Shown: in pieces, positions 34,914 through 41,533 of the stretch | Layout of the letters: every line of letters begins with the position of its first letter | How positions within the stretch are numbered: position 1 is the stretch's first letter | DNA from: Streptomyces sp. adm13(2018) | GTDB lineage: Bacteria > Actinomycetota > Actinomycetes > Streptomycetales > Streptomycetaceae | DNA length: 41,533 nt | NCBI RefSeq assembly: GCF_008042145.1 | Contig: NZ_RDBH01000135.1 | Location: 15,862 to 57,394 of the forward strand | Direction: 5' to 3' | Position numbers and translations under genes: made by a program | The notes under the pieces: generated by a model | What the model was told of the DNA's origin: nothing | What the model saw: only the letters and a program-made list of their open reading frames with translations | Databases searched by the model: none

Positions 34914-35255
34914 ATGACAGCAGACGACTCGTTCGGGCGGCTCGACGACGACGACTACCCCGCCTACACCATGGGCAGGGCTGCCGAGATGCTCGGCACC
35001 ACTCAGGGTTTCCTCCGCGCCATCGGCGAGGCCCGCCTCATCACCCCGCTCCGCTCCGGCGGTGGCCACCGCCGCTACTCCCGCTACCAGTTGCGCATCG
35101 CCGCACGTGCCCGGGAACTCGTCGACCAGGGCACCCCCATCGAAGCCGCCTGCCGCATCATCATCCTGGAAGACCAGCTCGAAGAAGCCCAGCGCATCAA
35201 CGCCGAGTACCGCCGCGCCGCGGGGGAATCAACCCCGTCACCGGACTCGGACTGA
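34914..35255 (+). CDS. MerR-family regulator
   Basis: A 113-aa protein. After the acidic FGRLDDDDYP start, AYTMGRAAEMLGTTQGFLRAIGEARLITPLRSGGGHRRYSRYQLRIAARARELVDQG is a MerR-type winged helix (residues ~15-75). The end is a short coiled coil (EDQLEEAQRINAEYRRA). No ligand domain, so a minimal regulator of the BldC/HspR size class. ATG 34914 with AGAGAGG. Preceded by a very long structured upstream region. Bases 35256-35594 after it show no gene. Confidence 0.85.
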   Translation: MTADDSFGRLDDDDYPAYTMGRAAEMLGTTQGFLRAIGEARLITPLRSGGGHRRYSRYQLRIAARARELVDQGTPIEAACRIIILEDQLEEAQRINAEYRRAAGESTPSPDSD

Positions 35256-35594
35256 GGCGGGGTCGCCCGCCGTCGATTCCGCCGGGTCCCGGCGGAGAGC
35301 CGCTCACTCGCCCCTGCGCCTCGCCACGCGCATGCGTGCGTCCGTGGCGGTGGGGCGGCAAGCAGCGGTGAGCCGTCGTCGTGGTCGGGGAGTGCCGTGG
35401 ACCGTCCCCGGCGACGTACGGCCAAACCCCGTGCGTCGGACGGCCCTCCTCATCACTGTCCGTACCGGAACGCCGAGATCCGCTGGTCAGCGGCCTGGAG
35501 CCGCTGTCGTCGGCGAGGCCATCCTCGACCGCCTCGCTCCGCGGATGCGAACGGCCTTGGCCGATGGGCGTACGCGGGGCGCATACTGGCCTCA

Positions 35595-35816
35595 ATGACA
35601 AAGTCCAGTGCACCGAAGCGTCATCTGCCCACCAGCCCGTTCAAGGCTCCGGTCACGCTGCCGCCCCAGCAGTTCGCCGTCGGCGACCAGGTCACGCACG
35701 ACGTGTACGGCCTCGGCCGGGTCGTCGGCATCGAGAGCGGGATCGCGGCGGTCGTGGATTTCGGCTCGACGCAGAAGCGGATCCTGAGCCCCTACGCCAA
35801 GATGAGCAAGTTGTAG
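35595..35816 (+). CDS. Stand-alone Tudor-like (UvrD/PcrA C-terminal type) protein
   Basis: A 73-aa basic protein. FAVGDQVTHDVYGLGRVVGIESGIAAVVDFGSTQKRILSPYAKMSKL matches the layout of the Tudor-like C-terminal domain of UvrD/PcrA helicases (GDxVxHxxxGxGxVV ... DFG ... LxxxYAxxxKL), which in that family binds RNA polymerase. ATG 35595 (MTKSSAPKRHLPTSPFKAP) is chosen; upstream in-frame sequence is not coding-like. Partner unknown. The same fold logic appears in CarD. Confidence 0.75.
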   Translation: MTKSSAPKRHLPTSPFKAPVTLPPQQFAVGDQVTHDVYGLGRVVGIESGIAAVVDFGSTQKRILSPYAKMSKL

Positions 35817-35918
35817 GGCCGCCGTCGCGTCCGGTCTGTCGGTCGCTCGGCAGCTCGGTCGGTCGGTCCCTGCGCGGGTGCCTGCCTTCGGCATGCCCTG
35901 ACGCGTCCCGCTCTGCCA

Positions 35919-35949
35919 CGAAGTCCCAGGTCAGCGACCTGGGGCTTCG
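35919..35949. terminator. Terminator, repeat copy C
   Basis: CGAAGTCCCAGGTC / GACCTGGGGCTTCG (one wobble pair), loop AGC. Same element family as 28197 and 33362; serves the convergent Tudor-like and YrdC-like genes. Confidence 0.8.
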
Positions 35950-35974
35950 TCGTTTCCGGTCGTCCCCGCCCGGT

Positions 35975-36808
35975 TCAGCAGCCGTAGGTGCGGCTCGGGA
36001 GGCGGTGTTCCGCTCGGGGGTGGATCACCAGGGCGAAACCGTGGTTCGCGGCGATCGAGCGGGTGTGGTCGGCCGAGAGGGAGCCGTGGCGTTCCAGGGA
36101 CAGGGCGGGGAGGCCCGAGCGGCCCTGGCCGGCCGTGCGGTGGAAGGAGAGCACCGTGGTCGACGTCGACGCGTGGTGCGGGTGCCGACGGCGGGCGGCG
36201 GCCTCGTCCTCGTGGGCCAGGAGGCGGACGTCCGGTTCCGCACCGAAGTCCTCCGCCACGCCCTCGGCCCGCCAGTGGGCCGGTTCGTGCTCCGCGCCGG
36301 TCAGATGGCGGGAGCGGTTGACCGAGGTGATGGAGAGGAAGCCGCCGCCGGTGCGCTCCAGCGCCTCGTCGAGGAAGCCGTTGGAGGGGCAGCGGTAGCC
36401 GGGGCCGATCAGCTGCACGGTGTTCACGCCGTCCTGGACGGTGGTGAGGTGCGGCGGGACGTGTGGTGCCGCGGCGCCGCGGAAGCCGAACGGGCCCAGC
36501 GTGAACAGTTCCTCCATCAGGTCCTCGACCTGTCTGCGGGGCAGCTGGTCCGGCAGGCGGGTCCAGTCGAAGACCGAGCGCACGCGGGCGCGTACGGTCG
36601 TCACGCTGCCGACCTGTGCGGCCGGGCGGCCCTTGATCCGGTTGATCCGCTCGACGACGTCCCGTTCGGGGCGGGCCGTCATGGCGTAGAAGTTGCCGAA
36701 GCCGTGTGCCACGGCGGCGCCCTCGCCGAGTGCCTCGACCGCCCTCCGTACGTCCTCCGCCCGGCCCAGGACCAGTTCCCGAGCCGTACGCGTCCGCTGT
36801 CCGCCCAC
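35975..36808 (-). CDS. YrdC/Sua5-like protein
   Basis: A 277-aa protein. GNFYAMTARPERDVVERINRIKGRPAAQVGSVTT resembles the YrdC/Sua5 start (TVYGLA..., E-R-I-x-x-I-K-G-R-P), and GGGFLSITSVNRSRHLTG resembles the family PLAATSANxSG block; TSTTVLSF recalls the S-T-V-V-D segment. Sua5 makes threonylcarbamoyl-AMP for tRNA t6A. This copy is divergent, with Lys/Arg positions of the nucleotide site only partly kept, so it is probably not the housekeeping enzyme. GTG 36808 follows GGGAGG. Confidence 0.68.
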   Translation of the reverse strand: MGGQRTRTARELVLGRAEDVRRAVEALGEGAAVAHGFGNFYAMTARPERDVVERINRIKGRPAAQVGSVTTVRARVRSVFDWTRLPDQLPRRQVEDLMEELFTLGPFGFRGAAAPHVPPHLTTVQDGVNTVQLIGPGYRCPSNGFLDEALERTGGGFLSITSVNRSRHLTGAEHEPAHWRAEGVAEDFGAEPDVRLLAHEDEAAARRRHPHHASTSTTVLSFHRTAGQGRSGLPALSLERHGSLSADHTRSIAANHGFALVIHPRAEHRLPSRTYGC

Positions 36809-36933
36809 CGCACACCTCCCGTAAGTGTTCGTCGATGCTCCGGCAACGAGCCGTACCCCCGCCGGTCACCCGAGGAGCGGCCACCCGTGCACACCTGAGG
36901 GTGGAATTGAGCGGCGTGCGCTTTAATGCCGCT

Positions 36934-36957
36934 CTTGCATTAGTACGCGTCTGCAAG
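36934..36957. promoter_or_regulatory. Candidate operator between the YrdC-like and DUF817 genes
   Basis: CTTGCA-N12-TGCAAG inverted repeat in the ~300-base divergent region 36809-37106, which otherwise shows no gene. The size and spacing are typical of MarR/TetR-type sites; no such regulator is encoded next to it. Confidence 0.45.
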
Positions 36958-37106
36958 TACTGTCGGGGGCGTCCGGCGCCCTTGTGGACCGTGCGAAGCG
37001 CCCGCGGCACCGAGCCTCCCTTTCGCCGGGAGCCCCCCCACCCCCACACAGGCAAGGGAGGGACGCCGGGCGAAACCGTCCGCCGCCGCCCGGCGTCCCT
37101 CCCCGC

Positions 37107-37889
37107 ATGGACACGTTCACGGCCGGAATACGCCAGCTGCTGCGGTTCGCGCTGCTGGAGGCGCGGTGCTGCGCCTTCGCCGTGGCGCTCGTCGGGGGGA
37201 TCGCCGTGTCCTCCGTCCTGCCCGAGCTGCCGATCGCCCGGTACGACCTCCTGCTCCTGTACGGGATCGCCCTCACCGCCGTCGCCTGGAAGGTCGGCTG
37301 GGACACCGGACGGGACATCGCGGTGATCGCCGCCTGCCACGCGACCGGGCTGCTCTTCGAGCTGGTCAAGGTGCGGATGGGTTCGTGGAGCTACCCGGAG
37401 GAGGCGCTGACGAAGATCGGCGGGGTGCCGCTGTACGGCGGATTCCTCTACGCGGCGCTCGGAAGCTACGTCTGCCGGGCCCGGCGCCTGTTCGACCTGC
37501 GGCTGACCGGCTACCGGCCGCGGGTGACGGCCGCGCTCGCCGCCGCCGTGTACGCGAACTTCTTCAGCCACCACTGGCTGCCCGACGCCCGCTGGGCGCT
37601 GGCCGGACTGCTCCTCGTGGCGACGGCGGGCACCTGGGTGCGGTTCCGGGTCGGGGACCGGGACCACCGCATGCCGCTGGCGCTGTCGTTCGTCCTGATC
37701 GGCTTCTTCCTCTGGGTCGCGGAGAACGCGGCCACCTACGTCGGCGCCTGGAGCTACCCGCACCAACTGGACGGCTGGCAGCCGGTGTCCCTCGCCAAGT
37801 TCGGCGCCTGGGCGCTGCTGATGACCGTCACGTTCGTCCTCGCGATGTCGTCCCGGGCGGTGCGACAGGACACGCGACACGAGAATTGA
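37107..37889 (+). CDS. DUF817 family membrane protein
   Basis: A 260-aa protein with seven or eight hydrophobic segments. Conserved patches [46 protein letters not shown] and [14 protein letters not shown] are what I recognise as DUF817. The repeated G-(S/A)WSYP motif suggests internal duplication. Function unknown. ATG 37107 ([14 protein letters not shown]). It lies just upstream of csp copy 3. Confidence 0.85.
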   Translation: MDTFTAGIRQLLRFALLEARCCAFAVALVGGIAVSSVLPELPIARYDLLLLYGIALTAVAWKVGWDTGRDIAVIAACHATGLLFELVKVRMGSWSYPEEALTKIGGVPLYGGFLYAALGSYVCRARRLFDLRLTGYRPRVTAALAAAVYANFFSHHWLPDARWALAGLLLVATAGTWVRFRVGDRDHRMPLALSFVLIGFFLWVAENAATYVGAWSYPHQLDGWQPVSLAKFGAWALLMTVTFVLAMSSRAVRQDTRHEN

Positions 37890-37921
37890 AGCAATTCCGT
37901 GCACCGGTGCGGGGGCCGTGG

Positions 37922-38101
37922 TACAGTCGACGACAGTTGCAGTTGTGGTTCCCAAAGAAGCTTACAAGTGCCTTCGACGATTCGACATCGTCAGGCACTT
38001 TCTTTGTTTTCGGTGCAGTTTTCCGAACGGGGCAATCATCACGGCGACTCCGGGTTCCGCACAGTGCGGACCCCTGGGCTACGCCCCGAAGGAGAAATGA
38101 C
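37922..38101 (+). promoter_or_regulatory. csp promoter and structured 5' leader, copy 3
   Basis: -10 TACAGT (37922-37927), seven bases, probable start A37935, AGTTGCAGTTGTGGTTCCCAA. Hairpin 1: AAGTGCCT (37966-37973) with AGGCACTT (37993-38000), continued by GACGAT/ATCGTC (37976-37992). GGGCAATCATCACGGCGAC. Hairpin 2: TCCGCA-CAG-TGCGGA (38056-38070). Then AAGGAG. Stem bases differ from copies 1-2 in paired fashion. Confidence 0.8.
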
Positions 38102-38305
38102 ATGGCCAACGGCACCGTGAAGTGGTTCAACTCGGAAAAGGGCTTCGGCTTCATCGAGCAGGAGGGTGGCGGCCCGGACGTGTTCGCCCACTACTCCAAC
38201 ATCGCCACCTCGGGCTTCCGTGAGCTCCAGGAAGGCCAGAAGGTGACCTTCGACGTCACGCAGGGCCAGAAGGGCCCCCAGGCGGAGAACATCCTCCCCG
38301 CCTGA
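38102..38305 (+). CDS. Cold-shock protein (CspA family), copy 3
   Basis: A 67-aa cold-shock domain ([29 protein letters not shown], ending QAENILPA). The most divergent of the three at residue level (NSEK, TSGF, DVTQ). ATG 38102. A frame upstream (from 37918) ends right at the start codon region and is judged non-coding. Terminator follows; helicase 2 is 230 bases downstream. Confidence 0.96.
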   Translation: MANGTVKWFNSEKGFGFIEQEGGGPDVFAHYSNIATSGFRELQEGQKVTFDVTQGQKGPQAENILPA

Positions 38306-38323
38306 CGTTGACACGTCCGACGC

Positions 38324-38360
38324 AGCCGGTGTCCTCACCCTTGTGGTGAGGGCCCCGGCT
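38324..38360 (+). terminator. Terminator of csp copy 3
   Basis: AGCCGGTGTCCTCACC / GGTGAGGGCCCCGGCT imperfect stem (a G-T and internal mismatch), loop CTTGT. Confidence 0.65.
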
Positions 38361-38459
38361 CGTCGCATTTTCCAGACTTTTCCCACATTTCCCGGGCCAT
38401 TCACCGGCCGGCCGCCGATTTCGACCCCTCGGTACGGCCGGAACCGCATGCCCGTGGCA

Positions 38460-38535
38460 TTCGGTACGTTCCTGTAATTCATCGGGCCCGCAACCCCACG
38501 CGAATTCCTCGAAGCGCACCGTTTCGAGGAGACCC
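38460..38535 (+). promoter_or_regulatory. Leader of DEAD-box helicase 2 with SD-sequestering hairpin
   Basis: TCCTCGAA (38506-38513), loop GCGCACCGT, TTCGAGGA (38523-38530). The right arm contains the ribosome site GAGGAG that precedes ATG 38536. The block CGTTCCTGTAATTC (38467-38480) resembles CGTACCTGTGATTC ahead of helicase 1. Confidence 0.68.
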
Positions 38536-40008
38536 ATGAACGACAAGCACGACACGTACGACAGGCCCGACACCGACAGCGCCCGGCGGACCGGCCGGGC
38601 CGGACGCGGCGCCCCCGCCGAGGACCCCTGGGCGGCCCTGCCGGCCGGCACCCCGGCCCTGCCGCCCGCCGAGACCTTCGCCGCGCTCGACCTGCCGGCC
38701 GCCGTCCACGACGTCCTCACCCGGCTCGGCGTCGACACGCCGTTCCCGATCCAGTCCGCGACCCTGCCCGACGCCCTCGCGGGCCGCGACGTCCTGGGCC
38801 GCGCGCGCACCGGATCCGGCAAGACCCTCGCCTTCGGTATCCCGCTGCTGGTCCGCCTGGCCGGACGGCGCGCCGAGGCCCGCAAGCCGCTCGGGCTCGT
38901 CCTGGTCCCCACCCGTGAACTGGCCCAGCAGGTGACGGACGCCCTCGACCCGTTCGCCCAGGCGCTGGGGCTGCGACTGGCCACCGTCGTCGGCGGCATG
39001 TCGATCGGCCGGCAGGCCACGGCGCTGCGCGACGGGGCCGAGGTCGTGATCGCCACGCCGGGCCGCCTCATGGACCTGGTCGAGCGGAAGGACTGCCGGC
39101 TCGAGCGGGTCGGCGCCACCGTCCTCGACGAGGCCGACCAGATGGCCGACATGGGGTTCACCGACCAGGTCACCGCGCTCCTCGACCTGGTGCCCCCGCG
39201 GGGCCAGCGGCTGCTGTTCTCCGCCACCCTCGACCGTAACGTCGACCTCCTCGTCGAGCGCTACCTCACCGACCCGGTCGTCCACTCCGTCGACCCCTCG
39301 GCGGCGGCCGTCGCCACCATGGACCACCACGTCCTCCAGGTCCACGGCCCGGACAAGTTCGCCACCGCCACCGAGATCGCGGCCCGCGACGGGCGGGTCA
39401 TCATGTTCCTGGCGACGAAGGCGGCGGTCGACCGGTTCACCAGGCACCTCCTCGGCAGCGGCGTGCGCGCCGCCGCCCTGCACGGCGGGAAGTCCCAGCC
39501 GCTGCGGACCCGCACACTGGACCGCTTCCGGTCCGGCGAGGTCCCGGTCCTCGTCGCCACGAACGTGGCCGCCCGCGGCATCCACGTCGACGCGCTCGAC
39601 CTCGTCGTCAACGTCGATCCGCCCGCCGACCACAAGGACTACCTGCACCGCGGCGGTCGCACCGCGCGCGCCGGGGAGTCCGGGATGGTCGTCACCCTGG
39701 TGACCTCCGAGGAGCGGCGCGAGGTGGCCCGGCTGATGGCGGACGCGGGCATCCGCCCCCAGATCACCCAGGTCCGCTCGGGCGAGGCCGCCCTGAGCCG
39801 CATCACCGGCGCCCGTACGCCCTCGGGCATCCCCGTCGACGGAGCCGCGCCCAGCCAGGAGGGCGTCAAGCGCGGCGGGGCTGCCTTCCGCGGCATGGGC
39901 ACCGTCCCGGGCCGTCCGGGACGTGCCAAGAACGAGTCCCGCAAGGCCGCCGAGGCCCGCAAGACGGCGGAGGCGAGGCAGGCCGCGCGCATCCGCCGGG
40001 GCAAGTAG
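38536..40008 (+). CDS. DEAD-box RNA helicase, copy 2
   Basis: A 490-aa paralogue of the helicase at 31072: PFPIQSATLP, Walker A ARTGSGKT (~92), PTRELAQQV, LDEADQMADMG (~196), SATLDRN, HRGGRTARAG (~370), long identical runs such as HGGK and TNVAARGIHVD. The basic, Lys/Arg/Ala-rich tail (KAAEARKTAEARQAARIRRGK) differs from copy 1. Probably cold- or RNA-stress linked from its place beside a csp gene. Confidence 0.95.
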   Translation: MNDKHDTYDRPDTDSARRTGRAGRGAPAEDPWAALPAGTPALPPAETFAALDLPAAVHDVLTRLGVDTPFPIQSATLPDALAGRDVLGRARTGSGKTLAFGIPLLVRLAGRRAEARKPLGLVLVPTRELAQQVTDALDPFAQALGLRLATVVGGMSIGRQATALRDGAEVVIATPGRLMDLVERKDCRLERVGATVLDEADQMADMGFTDQVTALLDLVPPRGQRLLFSATLDRNVDLLVERYLTDPVVHSVDPSAAAVATMDHHVLQVHGPDKFATATEIAARDGRVIMFLATKAAVDRFTRHLLGSGVRAAALHGGKSQPLRTRTLDRFRSGEVPVLVATNVAARGIHVDALDLVVNVDPPADHKDYLHRGGRTARAGESGMVVTLVTSEERREVARLMADAGIRPQITQVRSGEAALSRITGARTPSGIPVDGAAPSQEGVKRGGAAFRGMGTVPGRPGRAKNESRKAAEARKTAEARQAARIRRGK

Positions 40009-40066
40009 GCTCCCGCCGGGGCCGGCCCGGGACCGCGCCCGCCGGCGGCACAGCAGAGGAGACCCC

Positions 40067-40432
40067 GTGAGGGACGACGACCCGTGGAACACGATCCGTT
40101 CGCTCGCCGCGTGCTTCACCGCACTCGACACCGAGCGGGGCATCTCGGCGGAGGAGCAGTGGACGCTCCAGGTCCTCAAGCTCGCGGAGGAGGTCGGTGA
40201 GGCCGCGCAGGCCGTCATCGGGGTCCGCGCGGTGAACCCGCGCAAGGGCCGCAGCCACGACTGGGAGCAGGTGCAGGAGGAGGTGGTCGACGCCGTGATC
40301 ACCGGCATGGTGTCCCTCGCCCGGATGCGCCCCGACGACGCACCGGAGTTCTTCGCCTCGGTCCTCGCCCGCAAGTCCGCCCGGTTCCTCCCCGACCCGC
40401 CCGGGAGCGAACCCGTGGTCACTGGGCGATGA
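40067..40432 (+). CDS. MazG-like nucleotide pyrophosphohydrolase family protein
   Basis: A 121-aa all-alpha protein. WTLQVLKLAEEVGEAAQAVIGV (E-E-x-x-E) and WEQVQEEVVDAVITGMVSLARM (E-E-x-x-D) provide the acidic metal residues of the MazG/dUTPase-like fold. GTG 40067 is preceded by AGAGGAGA. It likely hydrolyses non-canonical or excess dNTPs; the substrate is unknown. About 60 bases after helicase 2, so possibly in its transcript. Confidence 0.82.
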   Translation: MRDDDPWNTIRSLAACFTALDTERGISAEEQWTLQVLKLAEEVGEAAQAVIGVRAVNPRKGRSHDWEQVQEEVVDAVITGMVSLARMRPDDAPEFFASVLARKSARFLPDPPGSEPVVTGR

Positions 40433-40553
40433 GGGCCACCTCCGGGGAGGTGGGGCCGGGGGCCATGATCGTTGACGGGTGAGGAGCGAAAGGGGAGGAT
40501 TGGGGCGAAGAGCGAGTTCCGGCCGAGGCTCGGCCGGCTCGTGGGAGTCGACC

Positions 40554-41009
40554 ATGCATCCTCTGCCGGACCGCACCACCGATCCGCGAACGCCCGCCGG
40601 CGGGACCGGCCTCCTGCCGCCCACGACCGGCGCGGACGCGCGGATGACCGTGGAGATCACCCCGGACGGCACCGTGGCCGTCGGCGGCGAGATCGACAGC
40701 GCCGGGGCCCCGCGCCTCTACCGGAGCCTCCGCGCCGCTCTGGCCCTGCATCCCGAGGGGGTCCGGCTCGATCTCGGCGGCGTCACCTTCTGCGACTGCG
40801 CCGGCCTGCGCGCCCTGCTGACCGCCCGGTCCGCGTGGCTCGCCCGTGCCGCACGTGTCGCGCGGCGCCGGAGCCCCGGCGGGCACCCGGCCCTCACACC
40901 GGGAACGCCGCTCCTTCTCGGACCCACCAGCCCGCGGATGGCCCGCCTTCTCCGGCTCACCGGCACGGAAGGGCTCTTCCTCCCGCCGCGGGCGGGGCGG
41001 GATCAGTGA
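40554..41009 (+). CDS. STAS-domain (anti-sigma antagonist-like) protein without the phosphoserine
   Basis: A 151-aa protein. TVAVGGEIDSAGAPRLYRSLRAAL and VRLDLGGVTFCDCAGLRALLTAR are the STAS strands and loop. In SpoIIAA/RsbV the loop reads DSSGL, with the phosphorylated Ser. Here it is DCAGL, so this copy cannot be switched by a serine kinase in the usual way. ATG 40554. It ends convergently with the HATPase gene, the stops overlapping by 7 bases. Confidence 0.8.
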   Translation: MHPLPDRTTDPRTPAGGTGLLPPTTGADARMTVEITPDGTVAVGGEIDSAGAPRLYRSLRAALALHPEGVRLDLGGVTFCDCAGLRALLTARSAWLARAARVARRRSPGGHPALTPGTPLLLGPTSPRMARLLRLTGTEGLFLPPRAGRDQ

Positions 41010-41077
41010 AGCGGCAGCCGCACCTCGATCGTCTTGCCGCCGCCCGGCGGCAGGGACAGCCGTATCCCGCGGGCGAG
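41000..41077. repeat. Fold-back repeat, left arm (native end of the HATPase gene)
   Basis: 78 bases that recur exactly as the reverse complement at 41456-41533, the end of the window. Confidence 0.95.
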
Positions 41078-41449
41078 CAGCCTGATCAGGGGCCATCCGA
41101 AGCCTCCCCCGGTCGATCCGGAGACTCGCTCCGTCCGTCCCCGACGTACGTGCGGCAGCTCGTGGCTCGCGTCCTCGACGGTGACCGTCACCGCGTCCCG
41201 GTCGATCGCCACCCGGAACCCGGTCAGGCCGCCCCCGTGCCGCACGGCGTTCGTGAACAGCTCCGACGTCACGAGCAGCGCGTCGCCCAGCGCGGTGGCG
41301 GTCGGCGGCGCGCCTCTCAGGGCCGTCGCTCCCGCCAGCGCCTCCGCCACCCGGGCGCGCGCCTCGGACGCGTCCCGCGGGAGAACGAGCCGTCCCGCGT
41401 GCGGCGTGGAGGGTCCCGTTCGACGTCCTGTGGCCACTGGCACTCCCAC
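41003..41449 (-). CDS. RsbW-like ATP-binding protein, 5' end uncertain
   Basis: An HATPase_c domain of the anti-sigma kinase type: N box LLVTSELFTNAVRHGG, the VEDASHE loop, and STGGGFGWPLIRLLA. Serine-kinase partners of STAS proteins have this fold. GTG 41449 (VGVPVATGRRTGP) is the first start before the fold-back junction at 41455/41456; the frame continues into the inverted copy of its own 3' end up to 41527, so the true start may be missing. It faces the STAS gene tail to tail. Confidence 0.72.
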   Translation of the reverse strand: MGVPVATGRRTGPSTPHAGRLVLPRDASEARARVAEALAGATALRGAPPTATALGDALLVTSELFTNAVRHGGGLTGFRVAIDRDAVTVTVEDASHELPHVRRGRTERVSGSTGGGFGWPLIRLLARGIRLSLPPGGGKTIEVRLPLH

Positions 41450-41455
41450 TCGGTC

Positions 41456-41533
41456 CTCGCCCGCGGGATACGGCTGTCCCTGCCGCCGGGCGGCGGCAAG
41501 ACGATCGAGGTGCGGCTGCCGCTTCACTGATCC
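41456..41533. repeat. Fold-back repeat, right arm (inverted copy at window end)
   Basis: Reverse complement of 41000-41077, base for base. It replaces whatever lay upstream of the HATPase gene, so nothing beyond 41455 should be read as native context without confirmation. Confidence 0.95.

Overview
The window is high-GC DNA (third codon positions almost all G or C) with the gene content and gene order of a Streptomyces chromosome arm close to oriC. Pointers are the class II aldolase/pyrE block, a 16-bp parS site of the type clustered around oriC in streptomycetes, clpB and the dnaK-grpE-dnaJ-hspR operon with HspR operators (HAIR), and cold-shock/DEAD-box helicase modules. No phage, transposase, integrase or CRISPR array is visible.

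Region 1 (1-7.4 kb, minus strand) is housekeeping: a MalY/PatB-type C-S lyase, fructose-bisphosphate aldolase, pyrE, an aldose 1-epimerase, an SRPBCC (CoxG-like) gene, a membrane-anchored spermidine-synthase-like protein and a DUF2617 protein. A perfect 34-bp palindrome carrying parS lies between pyrE and the aldolase gene. The SRPBCC gene is broken by a fold-back rearrangement that carries a 134-bp inverted, identical copy of part of the neighbouring spermidine synthase gene.

Region 2 (7.6-17.3 kb): a Gly/Ser/Cys-rich membrane-anchored peptide, a class I aminotransferase, a 522-aa protein with an N-terminal motif seen in eCIS/DUF4157-type cargo, a YbjN protein, clpB with a HAIR operator shared with a divergent flavin/F420-type oxidoreductase, and a small cluster made of a secreted peptide with four EPSWE repeats, a degenerate Rieske-like protein translationally coupled to it, and a divergent LuxR-like regulator followed by an unknown gene.

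Region 3 (17.4-28.2 kb): the heat-shock operon (dnaK-grpE-dnaJ-hspR, minus strand, two HAIR sites), a shortened sugar-phosphate transferase, a large membrane Fe-S/CCG-domain oxidoreductase, a secreted two-repeat protein, a Yip1-like membrane protein, a phosphoribosyltransferase, dcd, a small zinc-ribbon protein and tRNA-Gly(CCC).

Region 4 (28.2-41.5 kb) is more accessory. It has small unknown genes (DUF5994 and others), three cspA-type genes that each follow the same structured ~160-nt 5' leader, two DEAD-box helicases each with a hairpin over its Shine-Dalgarno sequence, a CBS protein, a ~490-nt highly structured non-coding stretch ending in a terminator ahead of a MerR gene, a stand-alone Tudor-like protein, a YrdC/Sua5-like protein, a DUF817 membrane protein, a MazG-like protein and a STAS/HATPase convergent pair. 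The last 78 bases are an exact inverted copy of the end of the HATPase gene, a second fold-back. The most promising undescribed items are the three-fold csp leader, the EPSWE-repeat/Rieske-like/LuxR cluster, the structured RNA upstream of the MerR gene and the 522-aa cargo-like protein.
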